In this document: piece after piece, positions 56,515 through 64,000 of the stretch
Position numbering within the stretch: position 1 is the first letter of the stretch
Layout of the letters: each line of letters opens with the position of its first letter
Assembly (NCBI RefSeq): GCF_001601825.1
Contig: NZ_LUJK01000008.1
Location: 22,070-86,069 of the forward strand
DNA length: 64,000 nt
DNA from: Limnobacter sp. CACIAM 66H1
Lineage (GTDB): Bacteria; Pseudomonadota; Gammaproteobacteria; Burkholderiales; Burkholderiaceae_B
Reading direction: 5' to 3'
Notes under the pieces: generated by a model
What the model was told of the DNA's origin: nothing
The model's input: the letters and a program-made list of their open reading frames with translations, nothing else
Databases searched by the model: none
Made by a program: the position numbers and the translations under genes

Positions 56515-57381
56515 ATGATCAAAAATTTGTTCAAAGCACTGTCGGTTTTCCCTTTGCCGGTTCTCCATGCGCTGGGTGCGTGTTTGGGATGGGCTGTCTA
56601 TGGGTTGTCGGCCAGCTATCGCCGAAAAATTGAAATCCACTCCAAAATTGCCTTTCCGCATGATGAATTGGCGCGTCTTGCTGCCGTGAAAGGTTCGGTC
56701 AGGCATGCGGGAATGGCACTATTGGAACTGCCTTTTCTTTGGGGCTTGTCTACTCAGCAAGGTGCAGCGCGATGCACTGATATCACCGGCTGGGATGTCG
56801 TGGAAAGAGCCCGGGCAAAGGGGAAAGGCATCATCTTTCTCACACCGCACATGGGGAGTTTTGAATCAACGGCTCAAATCTTTTCAACTCGTGCGCCCAT
56901 CACCGTCCTGTATCGTCCCAACCGGAAGGCCGAACTTCAAGACATCATTGAAGATAGCCGCGCACGCGACAATGTTGCCCTAGCGCCCACGACGATAGGT
57001 GGTGTGAAAATCCTGCTCAAGGCGCTCAAGCGAGGTGAGGCTGTCGGCATGCTTCCTGATCAGGTTCCAGCGCAGGGTGAGGGTGTTTGGGCTCCGATGT
57101 TTGGTCAGCCCGCATACACCATGACTTTACCGGGTCGACTCCACCATGCAACAGGTGCATCGATTGTTTTGGCAATCGGTTACAGAAAGCCGGGTGGACA
57201 GGGTTTTACCCTCGAGTTGTACCAAGGTCCCGAGTCACTCAGCGCGGATCCTGTCGAGGCAGCCGCCCAAGTTAATGCAGCGATGGAGCGGCTGATTCAA
57301 ATGCATCCCGAGCAGTATTATTGGGGCTACGAACGTTACAAACCTCCTAAAGGTCAACAGGGCCATCAAGGACAATCGTGA
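56515..57381 (+). CDS. LpxL-like lipid A lauroyl acyltransferase
   Basis: Membrane-associated acyltransferase of 288 residues of the LpxL/LpxM family. An N-terminal hydrophobic segment (LFKALSVFPLPVLHALGAC) is followed by the HX4E catalytic motif PHMGSFES, then LYRPNRKAEL and MLPDQVPAQGEGV. The ATG at 56515 is used, though the frame is open to 56434. Its stop overlaps the GTG start of a second family member. Divergent from metK. Confidence 0.9.
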   Translation: MIKNLFKALSVFPLPVLHALGACLGWAVYGLSASYRRKIEIHSKIAFPHDELARLAAVKGSVRHAGMALLELPFLWGLSTQQGAARCTDITGWDVVERARAKGKGIIFLTPHMGSFESTAQIFSTRAPITVLYRPNRKAELQDIIEDSRARDNVALAPTTIGGVKILLKALKRGEAVGMLPDQVPAQGEGVWAPMFGQPAYTMTLPGRLHHATGASIVLAIGYRKPGGQGFTLELYQGPESLSADPVEAAAQVNAAMERLIQMHPEQYYWGYERYKPPKGQQGHQGQS

Positions 57382-58254
57382 CTCAATTTCTCATCTCAAT
57401 ATGGTTTTCGCTTGCTCGGCTGCCATTTTTTGCCTATCGACTGATTTCCTCGTCCATTTCGTTATTGCTGGCCATGTTTTTGTACGTACTGGCCCGTGAG
57501 CGCCGGACAGTGGTGCTCACCAACCTTGCCTTGTGTTTTCCTGAGTCGTCCATCTTTCAGCGCACATGCTGGGCAGTAACTCATATTTACTTTTACCTGC
57601 GCACTTTTCTGGACAGGGCCTGGCTGTGGTCGGGAAATGAAACAATAGTGCGTGATCGGGTCCACATTGAGAACCCCGAAGCTTTGACCGCTTTAAGTGA
57701 CGCATCTCCAACCATATTACTGGCCCCACATTTTTTTGGGACTCGATGCGGCTTGGAGTCGCCTCTGTCTTGAAATCGATATGGTCACGATGTATTCAAA
57801 CCAGAAGAATCCCGTGTTGAATTCGTTGATATTGCAAGGACGCTCCAAGTTTGGAGATCAACTCCTGTTGTCTCGCCAACAGGGAGTGCGTCCATTATTG
57901 ACTGCGATGAAAAAAGGGCGCCCCCTGTACTATTTGCCCGACATGGATTTTGGTGAGCGTGACTCAGTATTTGTCAGCTTCTTCGGGGTGAAGGCCGCCA
58001 CCGTAACGGCAGTGGCACGGTTGTCCAAGTTGCTCGAAGCGCGGGTCGTTCCGGTCACCACCAAGTACAGCAAGGGTCGATATCGCATTCATATTCATGA
58101 ACCATTGCCCAACTTTCCGCTGGACGACGACACCGAATCAACACAACTGATGAACCATTACATCGAGTCTTGGGTGAAAGACAACATTGCACAGTACTTG
58201 TGGTTGCACAAGCGATTCAAAACCCGCCCGGCTGGCGAGTCCAGAATATACTGA
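57378..58254 (+). pseudogene. Second LpxL-like acyltransferase, one-base frameshift
   Basis: The first part (GTG at 57378) encodes a hydrophobic start and ends the good frame at LLAPHFFG; the continuation LDAAWSRLCLEIDMV and later MYSNQKNP, YLPDMDFGERDSVFVSFFG runs in another frame to the stop at 58252-58254. The switch is at a run of seven T, 57731-57737; six T would give PHFLGLDA, the family H-X4-D form. Joined length is about 291 residues. An intact paralogue stands directly upstream, so real inactivation would be tolerable, but homopolymer miscalling is at least as likely. Confidence 0.85.
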
Positions 58255-58294
58255 TACTTGAAACAGACAAACCACGGTTCTTGACAGAGCGACG

Positions 58295-59170
58295 ATGACA
58301 ACTTCGAACACACTTAAGTTCACCAAAATGCATGGTGCTGGCAACGATTTCGTTGTGTTGGACAATTGCGCTGGTCAAATAGACCTGAGTCATGACTTGG
58401 TCAAGCGGCTTGCGGACCGCCATTTTGGTGTCGGTGCTGATCAGGTTCTAATTGTTGAATCCTCGGAACTTGCTGACTTCAAATACCGGATTTTCAATGC
58501 GGATGGTCAAGAGGTGCAGCAGTGTGGAAATGGTGCACGCTGTTTTGCTCAGTATGTATTTGACAAAGGGCTTACTCAAAAGAACCAAATCACTGTCGAA
58601 ACTCTCGCTGGCATTATTCAGCCGGAATTGATCAAACACAATTGGGTCAAAGTCAATATGGGCCCGGCCGAACTGAATCCAGCCAAGGTGCCCTTTATTG
58701 CGGAGGGTTTGTCCAGTCGAAAGGTGGGCGGTCTGACCCAATACAAACTTCCAGTCGACTCGGGTTCTGACCTGGAGGAGTTGTGGGTCGGGGTCGCGTC
58801 TATGGGCAATCCCCATGTGGTTATTCTTTTGGACCAACCAGCCTCCGACGATTTTGTTCAGCGCTTGGGCGCTACGCTTGAATCACACCCTCGGTTTCCT
58901 GAACGGGTCAATGTCGGCTTTCTTCATGTTGTAGATCGCAGTCGGGTTCATCTTCGGGTCTATGAGCGTGGGGTGGGCGAAACCCTTGCATGTGGTACAG
59001 GTGCCTGTGCAGCCGCTGTGGTTGGCATGAAAATGGGGCTCATTGCCGAGTCTGTAGATGTTGTCAAAGCCGGTGGAACCCTCACCATTGAATGGAGTGG
59101 ACAGCAGGACAGCGATGTCTTGATGACAGGTCCGGCACAAACCGTTTTCGAAGGAGAGTTTTACTTATGA
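58295..59170 (+). CDS. dapF: DapF, diaminopimelate epimerase
   Basis: Cofactor-free epimerase of 291 residues making meso-DAP for peptidoglycan and lysine. Both active cysteines are visible: QQCGNGARCFAQYV and ETLACGTGACAAAVVG; the start FTKMHGAGNDFVVLDN is typical. The stop overlaps the next gene as ATGA. The dapF-DUF484-xerC order is conserved across gamma- and betaproteobacteria. Confidence 0.96.
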   Translation: MTTSNTLKFTKMHGAGNDFVVLDNCAGQIDLSHDLVKRLADRHFGVGADQVLIVESSELADFKYRIFNADGQEVQQCGNGARCFAQYVFDKGLTQKNQITVETLAGIIQPELIKHNWVKVNMGPAELNPAKVPFIAEGLSSRKVGGLTQYKLPVDSGSDLEELWVGVASMGNPHVVILLDQPASDDFVQRLGATLESHPRFPERVNVGFLHVVDRSRVHLRVYERGVGETLACGTGACAAAVVGMKMGLIAESVDVVKAGGTLTIEWSGQQDSDVLMTGPAQTVFEGEFYL

Positions 59171-59817
59171 CTGATGAGGCCGTTCAGGTTGCCGATTTTC
59201 TCAAAGCACACCCTGATTTTTTAATCAAGAATCCGGGTATTCTCGCGTTTATCAAACTACCAGAGCAAAGCAACGGGAACGTGGCATCGCTGCATGAGCG
59301 TCAGGTTCAAACCATGCGCGAGAAGGTTAAATCTCTCGAGCACCGGGTGGTCGAGATGACACATGCCGCCGTCGAAAACCAGGCGATTATTAATAACCTT
59401 CAATCAATTACGCGCACCTTGCTCACAGTGAAAAATGCGAGTGATTTGCCCTCTGTGTTGGTTGAATCAATCAAAAAAAAGTTTGTCGTGCCTATTGTCC
59501 GCCTGCAGCTTTGGGAGGAGGACGGTTCACCCATCAGTGATTCCGACAAAGCGCTTATCGATGGGATGAAAAGTCTCTACTGCGGTTTTTCCGAGAACGC
59601 GCCCACCCTGTCGGTTTTTGATGGCGAGCAGGTAGTTCCGCGTTCGGTGGTATTGATCCCTCTGCGTGTTGGTGTGAGTCCCGTTACATTTGGTTGTTTG
59701 GGCTTTGGTTCTCCGGATAAGGACCGTTTTTCGCCGACTCTAGAAACTGATTTCTTGAACACTCTGGCAGAGACCGCATGCGCAGCGCTGAGCAGACTCC
59801 AGAACACTCACTCCTGA
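59167..59817 (+). CDS. DUF484 family protein
   Basis: A 216-residue GAF-like protein of unknown function. The N-terminal VADFLKAHPDFLIKNPGIL is the family hallmark, followed by a helical stretch and a GAF-type domain (FVVPIVRLQLWEEDG to the end, with VVLIPLRVG and GCLGFGSPD). Its constant place between dapF and xerC has suggested a link to cell division or recombination, not proven. It overlaps xerC by 40 bases. Confidence 0.92.
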   Translation: MTDEAVQVADFLKAHPDFLIKNPGILAFIKLPEQSNGNVASLHERQVQTMREKVKSLEHRVVEMTHAAVENQAIINNLQSITRTLLTVKNASDLPSVLVESIKKKFVVPIVRLQLWEEDGSPISDSDKALIDGMKSLYCGFSENAPTLSVFDGEQVVPRSVVLIPLRVGVSPVTFGCLGFGSPDKDRFSPTLETDFLNTLAETACAALSRLQNTHS

Positions 59818-60674
59818 TTCAGCGATATCTGGATTACCTGCGCTTTGAGTGTCGTCACAGCAATAACACCGTCATGGCGGCGCAGCGTGACCTTTCATTG
59901 ATTGATACGCCGCCGGGACAGGTCACCGGCACAACACTGAAATCAATCCTTGCGCAACGCCATGCAAACGGCGCTGCGCCCGCCAGCTTGGCGCGTTTGG
60001 CATCAAGCTGGAGAGGATTCTTTAAATATCTGCTAAACAACGGCATTGTCGAGGTAGATCCCACCCTGGGCCTCAAAACTCCCAAACTTCCAAGATCTTT
60101 ACCCAAAGCAGTAGGGGTTGACTCTTTGGCTGCCTTGCTTGCCAAACCACTTCCGCAAGAGTTTCGTTTCGCTCAGGCGCATGTCCTTATTGAACTGCTG
60201 TATTGCACCGGTCTTCGAATCAGTGAGGCATTGACTCTTCAAGCAGAGGCCTTGAATGGATCGACAGAATTGAGGGTCGTAGGCAAGGGGCGCAAGGCCC
60301 GAATTGTGCCTGTCGTAGATGCGTTGCAATTCCGCCTCAGAGAATTCGCAGAGCCCCGTCAGAGTCACCTGCTTAAGCATGGAAAAGGGCAAGAAACCGC
60401 TTTGTTCGTATCGGCCAAAGGGTTGGCATTGACGGTCAGGCAAGCTCAACGGGATATCGCCGAGCATGCCTCAAAATGCGGTTTGGGACAGCATTTGCAT
60501 CCCCACATGTTGCGTCACTCATTTGGGAGTCATTTATTGCAAGGCACGCAGAACTTGCGAGCCGTTCAAGAACTGTTGGGGCATGCGTCCATCGCATCCA
60601 CACAGGTCTACACCGCACTTGATTTCGATCATCTATCCAGCGTCTATGACAACGCCTTTCCGCGCGCCAAATAA
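59778..60674 (+). CDS. xerC: XerC, tyrosine recombinase
   Basis: Resolves chromosome dimers at dif with XerD; 298 residues. The N-terminal SAM-like core-binding domain (LIQRYLDYLRFECRHSNNTV) precedes the catalytic domain with TGLRISEAL (Arg), VVGKGRKARIVPV (Lys), HMLRHSFGSHLL (His, Arg), LGHASI (His) and the nucleophile in TQVYTALD. The ATG at 59778 overlaps DUF484. It is an ordinary housekeeping Xer, not a phage integrase. Confidence 0.94.
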   Translation: MRSAEQTPEHSLLIQRYLDYLRFECRHSNNTVMAAQRDLSLIDTPPGQVTGTTLKSILAQRHANGAAPASLARLASSWRGFFKYLLNNGIVEVDPTLGLKTPKLPRSLPKAVGVDSLAALLAKPLPQEFRFAQAHVLIELLYCTGLRISEALTLQAEALNGSTELRVVGKGRKARIVPVVDALQFRLREFAEPRQSHLLKHGKGQETALFVSAKGLALTVRQAQRDIAEHASKCGLGQHLHPHMLRHSFGSHLLQGTQNLRAVQELLGHASIASTQVYTALDFDHLSSVYDNAFPRAK

Positions 60675-60698
60675 GGGTTTGTCGCCCTTACAGCGCGG
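60660..60698. other. Hairpin containing both convergent stop codons
   Basis: CCGCGC and GCGCGG form an outer stem, TAAGGG (60672-60677) and CCCTTA (60685-60690) an inner one. The TAA of xerC and the TAA of the opposite peptidase gene lie in the inner arms. No T run, so intrinsic termination is doubtful. Confidence 0.5.
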
Positions 60699-61347
60699 AT
60701 AGCAAACGTGTGGCTGTTGAACCCAAAGTTTCATCGCCTTGACGCGATGTGTCCTTGGCAATTAGTCGGTTCAGTACCTTTGAAGTGTTATGGGTCGGGT
60801 CATTGGCGCTGAACTTCTCCCGCGCCTGGATCATCGACTCGATTACATGATGGGCATCATTCCCGGCGTTTTCTTTTGCGTACAGAATTGCAACCGTGTC
60901 GGCAAACAGTTCCTGTTTGTAAACCATCTCTGGCTTTGGACCAAAACTTCCCGTGTTTTGAATCCCTCTGAACTCGTCCTCATTCACCTCGTAGTTAGCC
61001 ACGAATGAACGACTTTCTCTGAAACAGTGACCCATTTCGTGCGCCACGGAGGCTGCGATAATTTGAGGCCAATGTGCGCGATTTTGATCATTCAAGAATC
61101 GTCCCCACTGCGCCCAGGCCGCCTCATTCGTATTCACGATGACCACGCATTTTCCATTGGCATAAGCCAAGGCGCCCAATGGTGTGGGCTCGGGACGTTC
61201 GGTCACAATGAGCGAGGGTTTGGTTCGCATTTCTGCACCCAGTTCAACCAAAACTTCCTTGGCAATTTCTTCAACTTGGTGCGCAGGCAGTTGTGTCAGG
61301 TTGATTGAGCCAAAACCCAGACCTAGTGAGAGCAGAAATGACAGCAT
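60688..61347 (-). CDS. Small exported HExxH metallopeptidase-like protein, function unknown
   Basis: About 219 residues. A hydrophobic N-terminus (LSFLLSLGLGFGSI) may be a signal peptide or anchor. The zinc signature SVAHEMGHCF is followed 50 or so residues later by QELFADTVAI, the ExxAD-type third ligand of gluzincins. Otherwise I do not recognize a family. A TTG at 61359 is an alternative start. It converges on xerC and is not coupled to it. Confidence 0.65.
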   Translation of the reverse strand: MLSFLLSLGLGFGSINLTQLPAHQVEEIAKEVLVELGAEMRTKPSLIVTERPEPTPLGALAYANGKCVVIVNTNEAAWAQWGRFLNDQNRAHWPQIIAASVAHEMGHCFRESRSFVANYEVNEDEFRGIQNTGSFGPKPEMVYKQELFADTVAILYAKENAGNDAHHVIESMIQAREKFSANDPTHNTSKVLNRLIAKDTSRQGDETLGSTATRLLSAL

Positions 61348-61418
61348 TGCAGAATCCAAGCGTTGAACTTGAATTCAGTTTCTGTCCTTTCTTGATATTT
61401 GTTTTGTTGAGAAAAGCC

Positions 61419-62489
61419 TTATAAATCAGGCTTTTCCTTCAAAGTAAGAGTCTGTGAACCGTGCCATGTAAGAACTTCCTTTACAAGTTCTTTCCCATTG
61501 AGAATTCGGGATTGCCACTTCATCGCATGAACGTCCAATTCGGGCAAATGTGGCAAGAGTGCCATCCAGATCATTCCAAAATCGCCGTGAGTATTCACGC
61601 CATTCCATGCCAGCCAGCTGTTCCAAAGCGCTAACTTGCAATCCGCGCCAAGCCCATTGGCGTACAGATCAAAAAAACACGCAAGTTTCTCAAAATGTGC
61701 ATTGTCTTCGGTCGGGTAGATTTGCCAGATGAATGGTTTTCCGGCCAGTTGTGCTCTCACGAACGAGTCTTCTCCTCGCACAAACAGCATGTCATATTGC
61801 GCCAGCAATTTATCGAACTCACTTTGTGCAACAAATGGAATAGCGCTGGCGCAGTCGTCCGGCTCAAGCGTTAAAGAATTCCCGGCAAGTCCAATGCTTA
61901 TTTCGTTTCCCTGAGAATTTAAAGAATTACAGGTGTTTATCAGGCCTCTGATGGGGGCGTTCGGATAGGCAAAAACAAAAACTCGAAGGCATGTCTTGTT
62001 TGTTAACAATGGTTTTCCAGCCAGGTGCCTGGGGTAGTCGCAATGAATCAACCCACCCGTTTGCTCGGTAAAGCCGGGGTAAAAAAAAGTAGTGACATGA
62101 CCTGTATTGGGGTCAATAGAATTGCTTAAGTGAAAGCTTTCAATCCATTTTTCAGAAGAGAGGTAGTCAATCAGTAACCAGGGTGTCTTGGGAAACTGGC
62201 GTTTCAGAACCAAGTCGAAGCGGTACGCGGTTTGCTCACTTGAAGTCCCGAATGGTTCCAGAATCAAATCTGGCTTTTGTAGACCCTCGGTTTCGATGTT
62301 GGTCTTGATTGCATCGATTAGCTTGAGGTTGCCGTTGTCTGGGGTCGGATACAAAGCCCGAAAAGTGGCTGAGTCGTCGTGAAACAAATCGACGCTATGG
62401 CCCCTCTCTGCCAAGGCTTTCGCCAATCGGAGGGAAAAGCCAGCATCGCCGAAATTATCGATTACCTTGCAAACAATCCCGATGTGCAT
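61419..62489 (-). CDS. earP: EarP, EF-P arginine 32 rhamnosyltransferase
   Basis: GT-B glycosyltransferase of 356 residues that moves rhamnose from dTDP-rhamnose to Arg32 of EF-P. The N-terminal VIDNFGDAGFSLRLAKAL contains the conserved Asp residues near positions 11 and 15, and the C-terminal RGEDSFVRAQLAGKPFIWQIY and EDNAHF the nucleotide-sugar site. It is encoded just after efp, whose product has the target arginine. Confidence 0.95.
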   Translation of the reverse strand: MHIGIVCKVIDNFGDAGFSLRLAKALAERGHSVDLFHDDSATFRALYPTPDNGNLKLIDAIKTNIETEGLQKPDLILEPFGTSSEQTAYRFDLVLKRQFPKTPWLLIDYLSSEKWIESFHLSNSIDPNTGHVTTFFYPGFTEQTGGLIHCDYPRHLAGKPLLTNKTCLRVFVFAYPNAPIRGLINTCNSLNSQGNEISIGLAGNSLTLEPDDCASAIPFVAQSEFDKLLAQYDMLFVRGEDSFVRAQLAGKPFIWQIYPTEDNAHFEKLACFFDLYANGLGADCKLALWNSWLAWNGVNTHGDFGMIWMALLPHLPELDVHAMKWQSRILNGKELVKEVLTWHGSQTLTLKEKPDL

Positions 62490-62504
62490 AGAACCTCAAG
62501 CTGG

Positions 62505-62532
62505 AAAAACACAAAGGGCCCCTATGGGGCCC
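62505..62532 (-). terminator. Rho-independent terminator after efp
   Basis: GGGCCCC and GGGGCCC (62516-62522 and 62526-62532) form a seven-pair stem with a three-base loop; on the minus strand TTTGTGTTTTT follows. It lies between efp and earP, so earP expression depends on read-through or another promoter. Confidence 0.8.
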
Positions 62533-62559
62533 CTGCTAGTCCACTTTGTATTGAATGAT

Positions 62560-63120
62560 TTACTTCACGCGGTTGCGATATTCTGCGGTGCGTGTGTCGA
62601 TTTCAATCTTGTCGCCAATTTCAACGAAAGCGGGCACCTGAATTTCAAAGCTGGTGGGCTTGATACGTGCGGCCTTCATGATTTTGCCAGAAGTATCGCC
62701 ACGTACCGCTGGTTCCGTGTATTCAACTTCACGCACCAAGCTTGTCGGTAATTCCACAGACAGTGCCTTGCCGTCATAGAACACAACCTCACACTCCATT
62801 CCATCGTCCAGATAGTTCAGGGCGTCGCCCATGTTCTCGGCTTCCACTTCATACTGGTTGTAATCCGCATCCATGAAAACGTACATTGGGTCTGCGAAGT
62901 AGGAATAAGTCACCTCTTTGCGTTCAAGAACCAACAGTTCGAACTTTTCGTCTGCCTTGTACACGCTTTCCATTCCTGCGCCGGTCAGCAGGTTTTTCAT
63001 TTTCATTTTTACAACTGCGGCATTGCGGCCTGATTTGTTGTATTCGGTCTTCAAAACCACCATGGGGTCTTTACCAACCATTACCACGTTGCCTAGGCGG
63101 ACTTCTTGTGCTGTTTTCAT
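62560..63120 (-). CDS. efp: Elongation factor P (Arg32 type)
   Basis: Relieves ribosome stalling at polyproline; 186 residues, three OB-like domains. The tip loop reads [14 protein letters not shown] with Arg at position 32, the residue rhamnosylated by EarP, instead of the lysine modified by EpmA in enterobacteria. [11 protein letters not shown] and the C-terminal [18 protein letters not shown] are typical. Confidence 0.97.
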   Translation of the reverse strand: MKTAQEVRLGNVVMVGKDPMVVLKTEYNKSGRNAAVVKMKMKNLLTGAGMESVYKADEKFELLVLERKEVTYSYFADPMYVFMDADYNQYEVEAENMGDALNYLDDGMECEVVFYDGKALSVELPTSLVREVEYTEPAVRGDTSGKIMKAARIKPTSFEIQVPAFVEIGDKIEIDTRTAEYRNRVK

Positions 63121-63153
63121 GAGTTTGATGAGGATTTAAAATTTAAGCCCCGT

Positions 63154-63181
63154 ATTGTACTCGAAGTGTTTGTTGGCACAA
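63154..63181 (-). promoter_or_regulatory. Predicted efp promoter
   Basis: Minus-strand -35 TTGTGC (63176-63181) and -10 TACAAT (63154-63159), 16 bases apart, about 33 bases before the efp start. Confidence 0.55.
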
Positions 63182-63245
63182 CACATCTTCGCGTGTGAAT
63201 TCAGGGCATTTTTTGAGGGGTTGAAGGGTAATAAAGCCTTTTAAT

Positions 63246-63977
63246 TCAGACTGTTTTCGATATGTTCCTGTTTAACACCGGGCTCGGGTCTACTTCTATA
63301 TAGGAGCCAACGGCCAAGTCTGTCGGCAATTCGTAAGGGCCGACCACTCGTCGGTGCAGTGCTTCAACATGATTGCCGACAGCTGCAACCATCCTTTTAA
63401 CCTGATGATACTTGCCCGTTGTAATGCCCAATTCAAGTCTTCCATCAGGCAATAAGGCGGCTTTGCTGGCGTAGATAATCTCTGGCTCGTCGTCGAGGTC
63501 AACGCCTTCCAGCAATCGTTGCAATTGCAACTCAGTAAATGGCTGCGTGCCGGTCACTTCATAAATCTTTTCTATTTCCTGTTTCGTACCTACCTTGCCG
63601 CTGATCAGCCGATGAATAAACTGACCGTCATCTGAGAACAACAGTAAGCCGGTTGTGTCCACGTCAAGTCGGCCAGCAGCCTGCAAGCCGCGCTTTATAT
63701 AGTGTTTGGGCAGCAGATCAAATACCGAGGGGTTGTGGCTGGGTAGGTGGGAGGTCTCATAGCCAGCTGGCTTGTGCATCAACACATATTTATGTTGGGT
63801 AATTTCAAAGCTTTTGCCGTCAATTAACAGGTGGTCTCCCAAAGAAATTTCATCAATTTCGGGGTCGATGCGCATCCCGTCACGAAAAATCTCAGAATTC
63901 CAGAAAATATTTTCACATTCACGACGGCTGCCAAGTCCTTGTGATTGCAGTATTTTTACGCTCGGTCTAACTTTCAT
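63246..63977 (-). CDS. rsuA: RsuA-type 16S rRNA pseudouridine synthase
   Basis: A 243-residue enzyme of the RsuA/RluB family. A short S4-like N-terminus (KILQSQGLGSRRECENIFW) precedes the catalytic domain with KPAGYETSHLPSHNPSVFDLLP, typical of RsuA (position 516 of 16S rRNA), the catalytic Asp in AAGRLDVDTTGLLLFSDDG, and ITTGKYHQVKRMVAAVGNHV. The ATG at 63977 lies 23 bases from the window end. Confidence 0.88.
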   Translation of the reverse strand: MKVRPSVKILQSQGLGSRRECENIFWNSEIFRDGMRIDPEIDEISLGDHLLIDGKSFEITQHKYVLMHKPAGYETSHLPSHNPSVFDLLPKHYIKRGLQAAGRLDVDTTGLLLFSDDGQFIHRLISGKVGTKQEIEKIYEVTGTQPFTELQLQRLLEGVDLDDEPEIIYASKAALLPDGRLELGITTGKYHQVKRMVAAVGNHVEALHRRVVGPYELPTDLAVGSYIEVDPSPVLNRNISKTV

Positions 63978-64000
63978 GTAAAGATTCTTCGAATTTATTT

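Noticed and set aside
59778..60674. Phage or island integrase
   Set aside because: Conserved dapF-DUF484-xerC context and XerC-like sequence; no att repeats or cargo genes nearby.

Overview
The window is a dense, ordinary-looking bacterial chromosome segment carrying about 65 protein genes and no rRNA, tRNA, CRISPR array, insertion sequence or prophage that I can see. Several features point to a betaproteobacterium of the order Burkholderiales: the hda-HAD-pcnB-folK-kinase-panBCD order, recA-recX-sucCD next to a pilin and moaC, rplM-rpsI-argC-erpA, an ahcY-tlyA-metF group under an S-adenosylhomocysteine riboswitch, and an EarP/EF-P pair with arginine 32. A Limnobacter-like genus is a guess from overall flavour only.

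Layout. 1-3575 (+): purC (cut by the window edge and frameshifted), purE, purK and a TsaC/Sua5 gene. 3598-9717 (-): one long, mostly overlapping run hda, HAD phosphatase, pcnB, folK, deoxynucleoside kinase, panB, panC, panD. 9868-16707: purM (+), queG (-), then tsaE, amiC, mutL, miaA (+). 16708-17382 is a gene-free, repeat-rich and strongly palindromic stretch. 17383-21870 (-): an AEC transporter, then (in transcription order) rplM, rpsI, argC, a DUF6776-like coiled-coil protein, a bactofilin and erpA. 22034-22157 (-) is a predicted small RNA with an anti-Shine-Dalgarno loop. 22405-35873 is mostly + strand: osmC-like, (coq7 on -), miaB, corC, lnt, ribBX, ribH, nusB, thiL, pgpA, pncC, recA (with LexA box), recX, sucC, sucD. 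36020-43686: a type IV pilin, moaC, a BepA-like protease, fbp, pepN, a stand-alone UreE-like metal-binding protein and yajQ. 43738-49314: murB, then argG, argF, argD and an NDUFA9-like gene on -. 49312-56336: slt, 5-formyl-THF cyclo-ligase, metF, tlyA, ahcY with its riboswitch, metK. 56515-60674 (+): two tandem lipid A acyltransferases (the second frameshifted), dapF, a DUF484 gene and xerC. 60688-63977 (-): a small HExxH protease, earP, efp and rsuA.

Functional threads are purine synthesis (purCEKM), pantothenate (panBCD), folate and methyl cycle (folK, 5-FCL, metF, metK, ahcY), arginine (argCDFG), riboflavin (ribBX, ribH), tRNA modification (tsaC, tsaE, queG, miaA, miaB), envelope biogenesis (amiC, murB, slt, lnt, lpxL pair, bactofilin, BepA-like) and DNA repair (mutL, recA, recX, xerC).

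The items most worth a second look are the anti-SD small RNA upstream of rplM, the nested palindrome plus 42-bp tandem repeats at 16.7-17.4 kb, the UreE-like protein with duplicated His/Cys tails, and two one-base frameshifts that both sit in seven-base homopolymers. I found no clear evidence for a wholly new multi-gene system.
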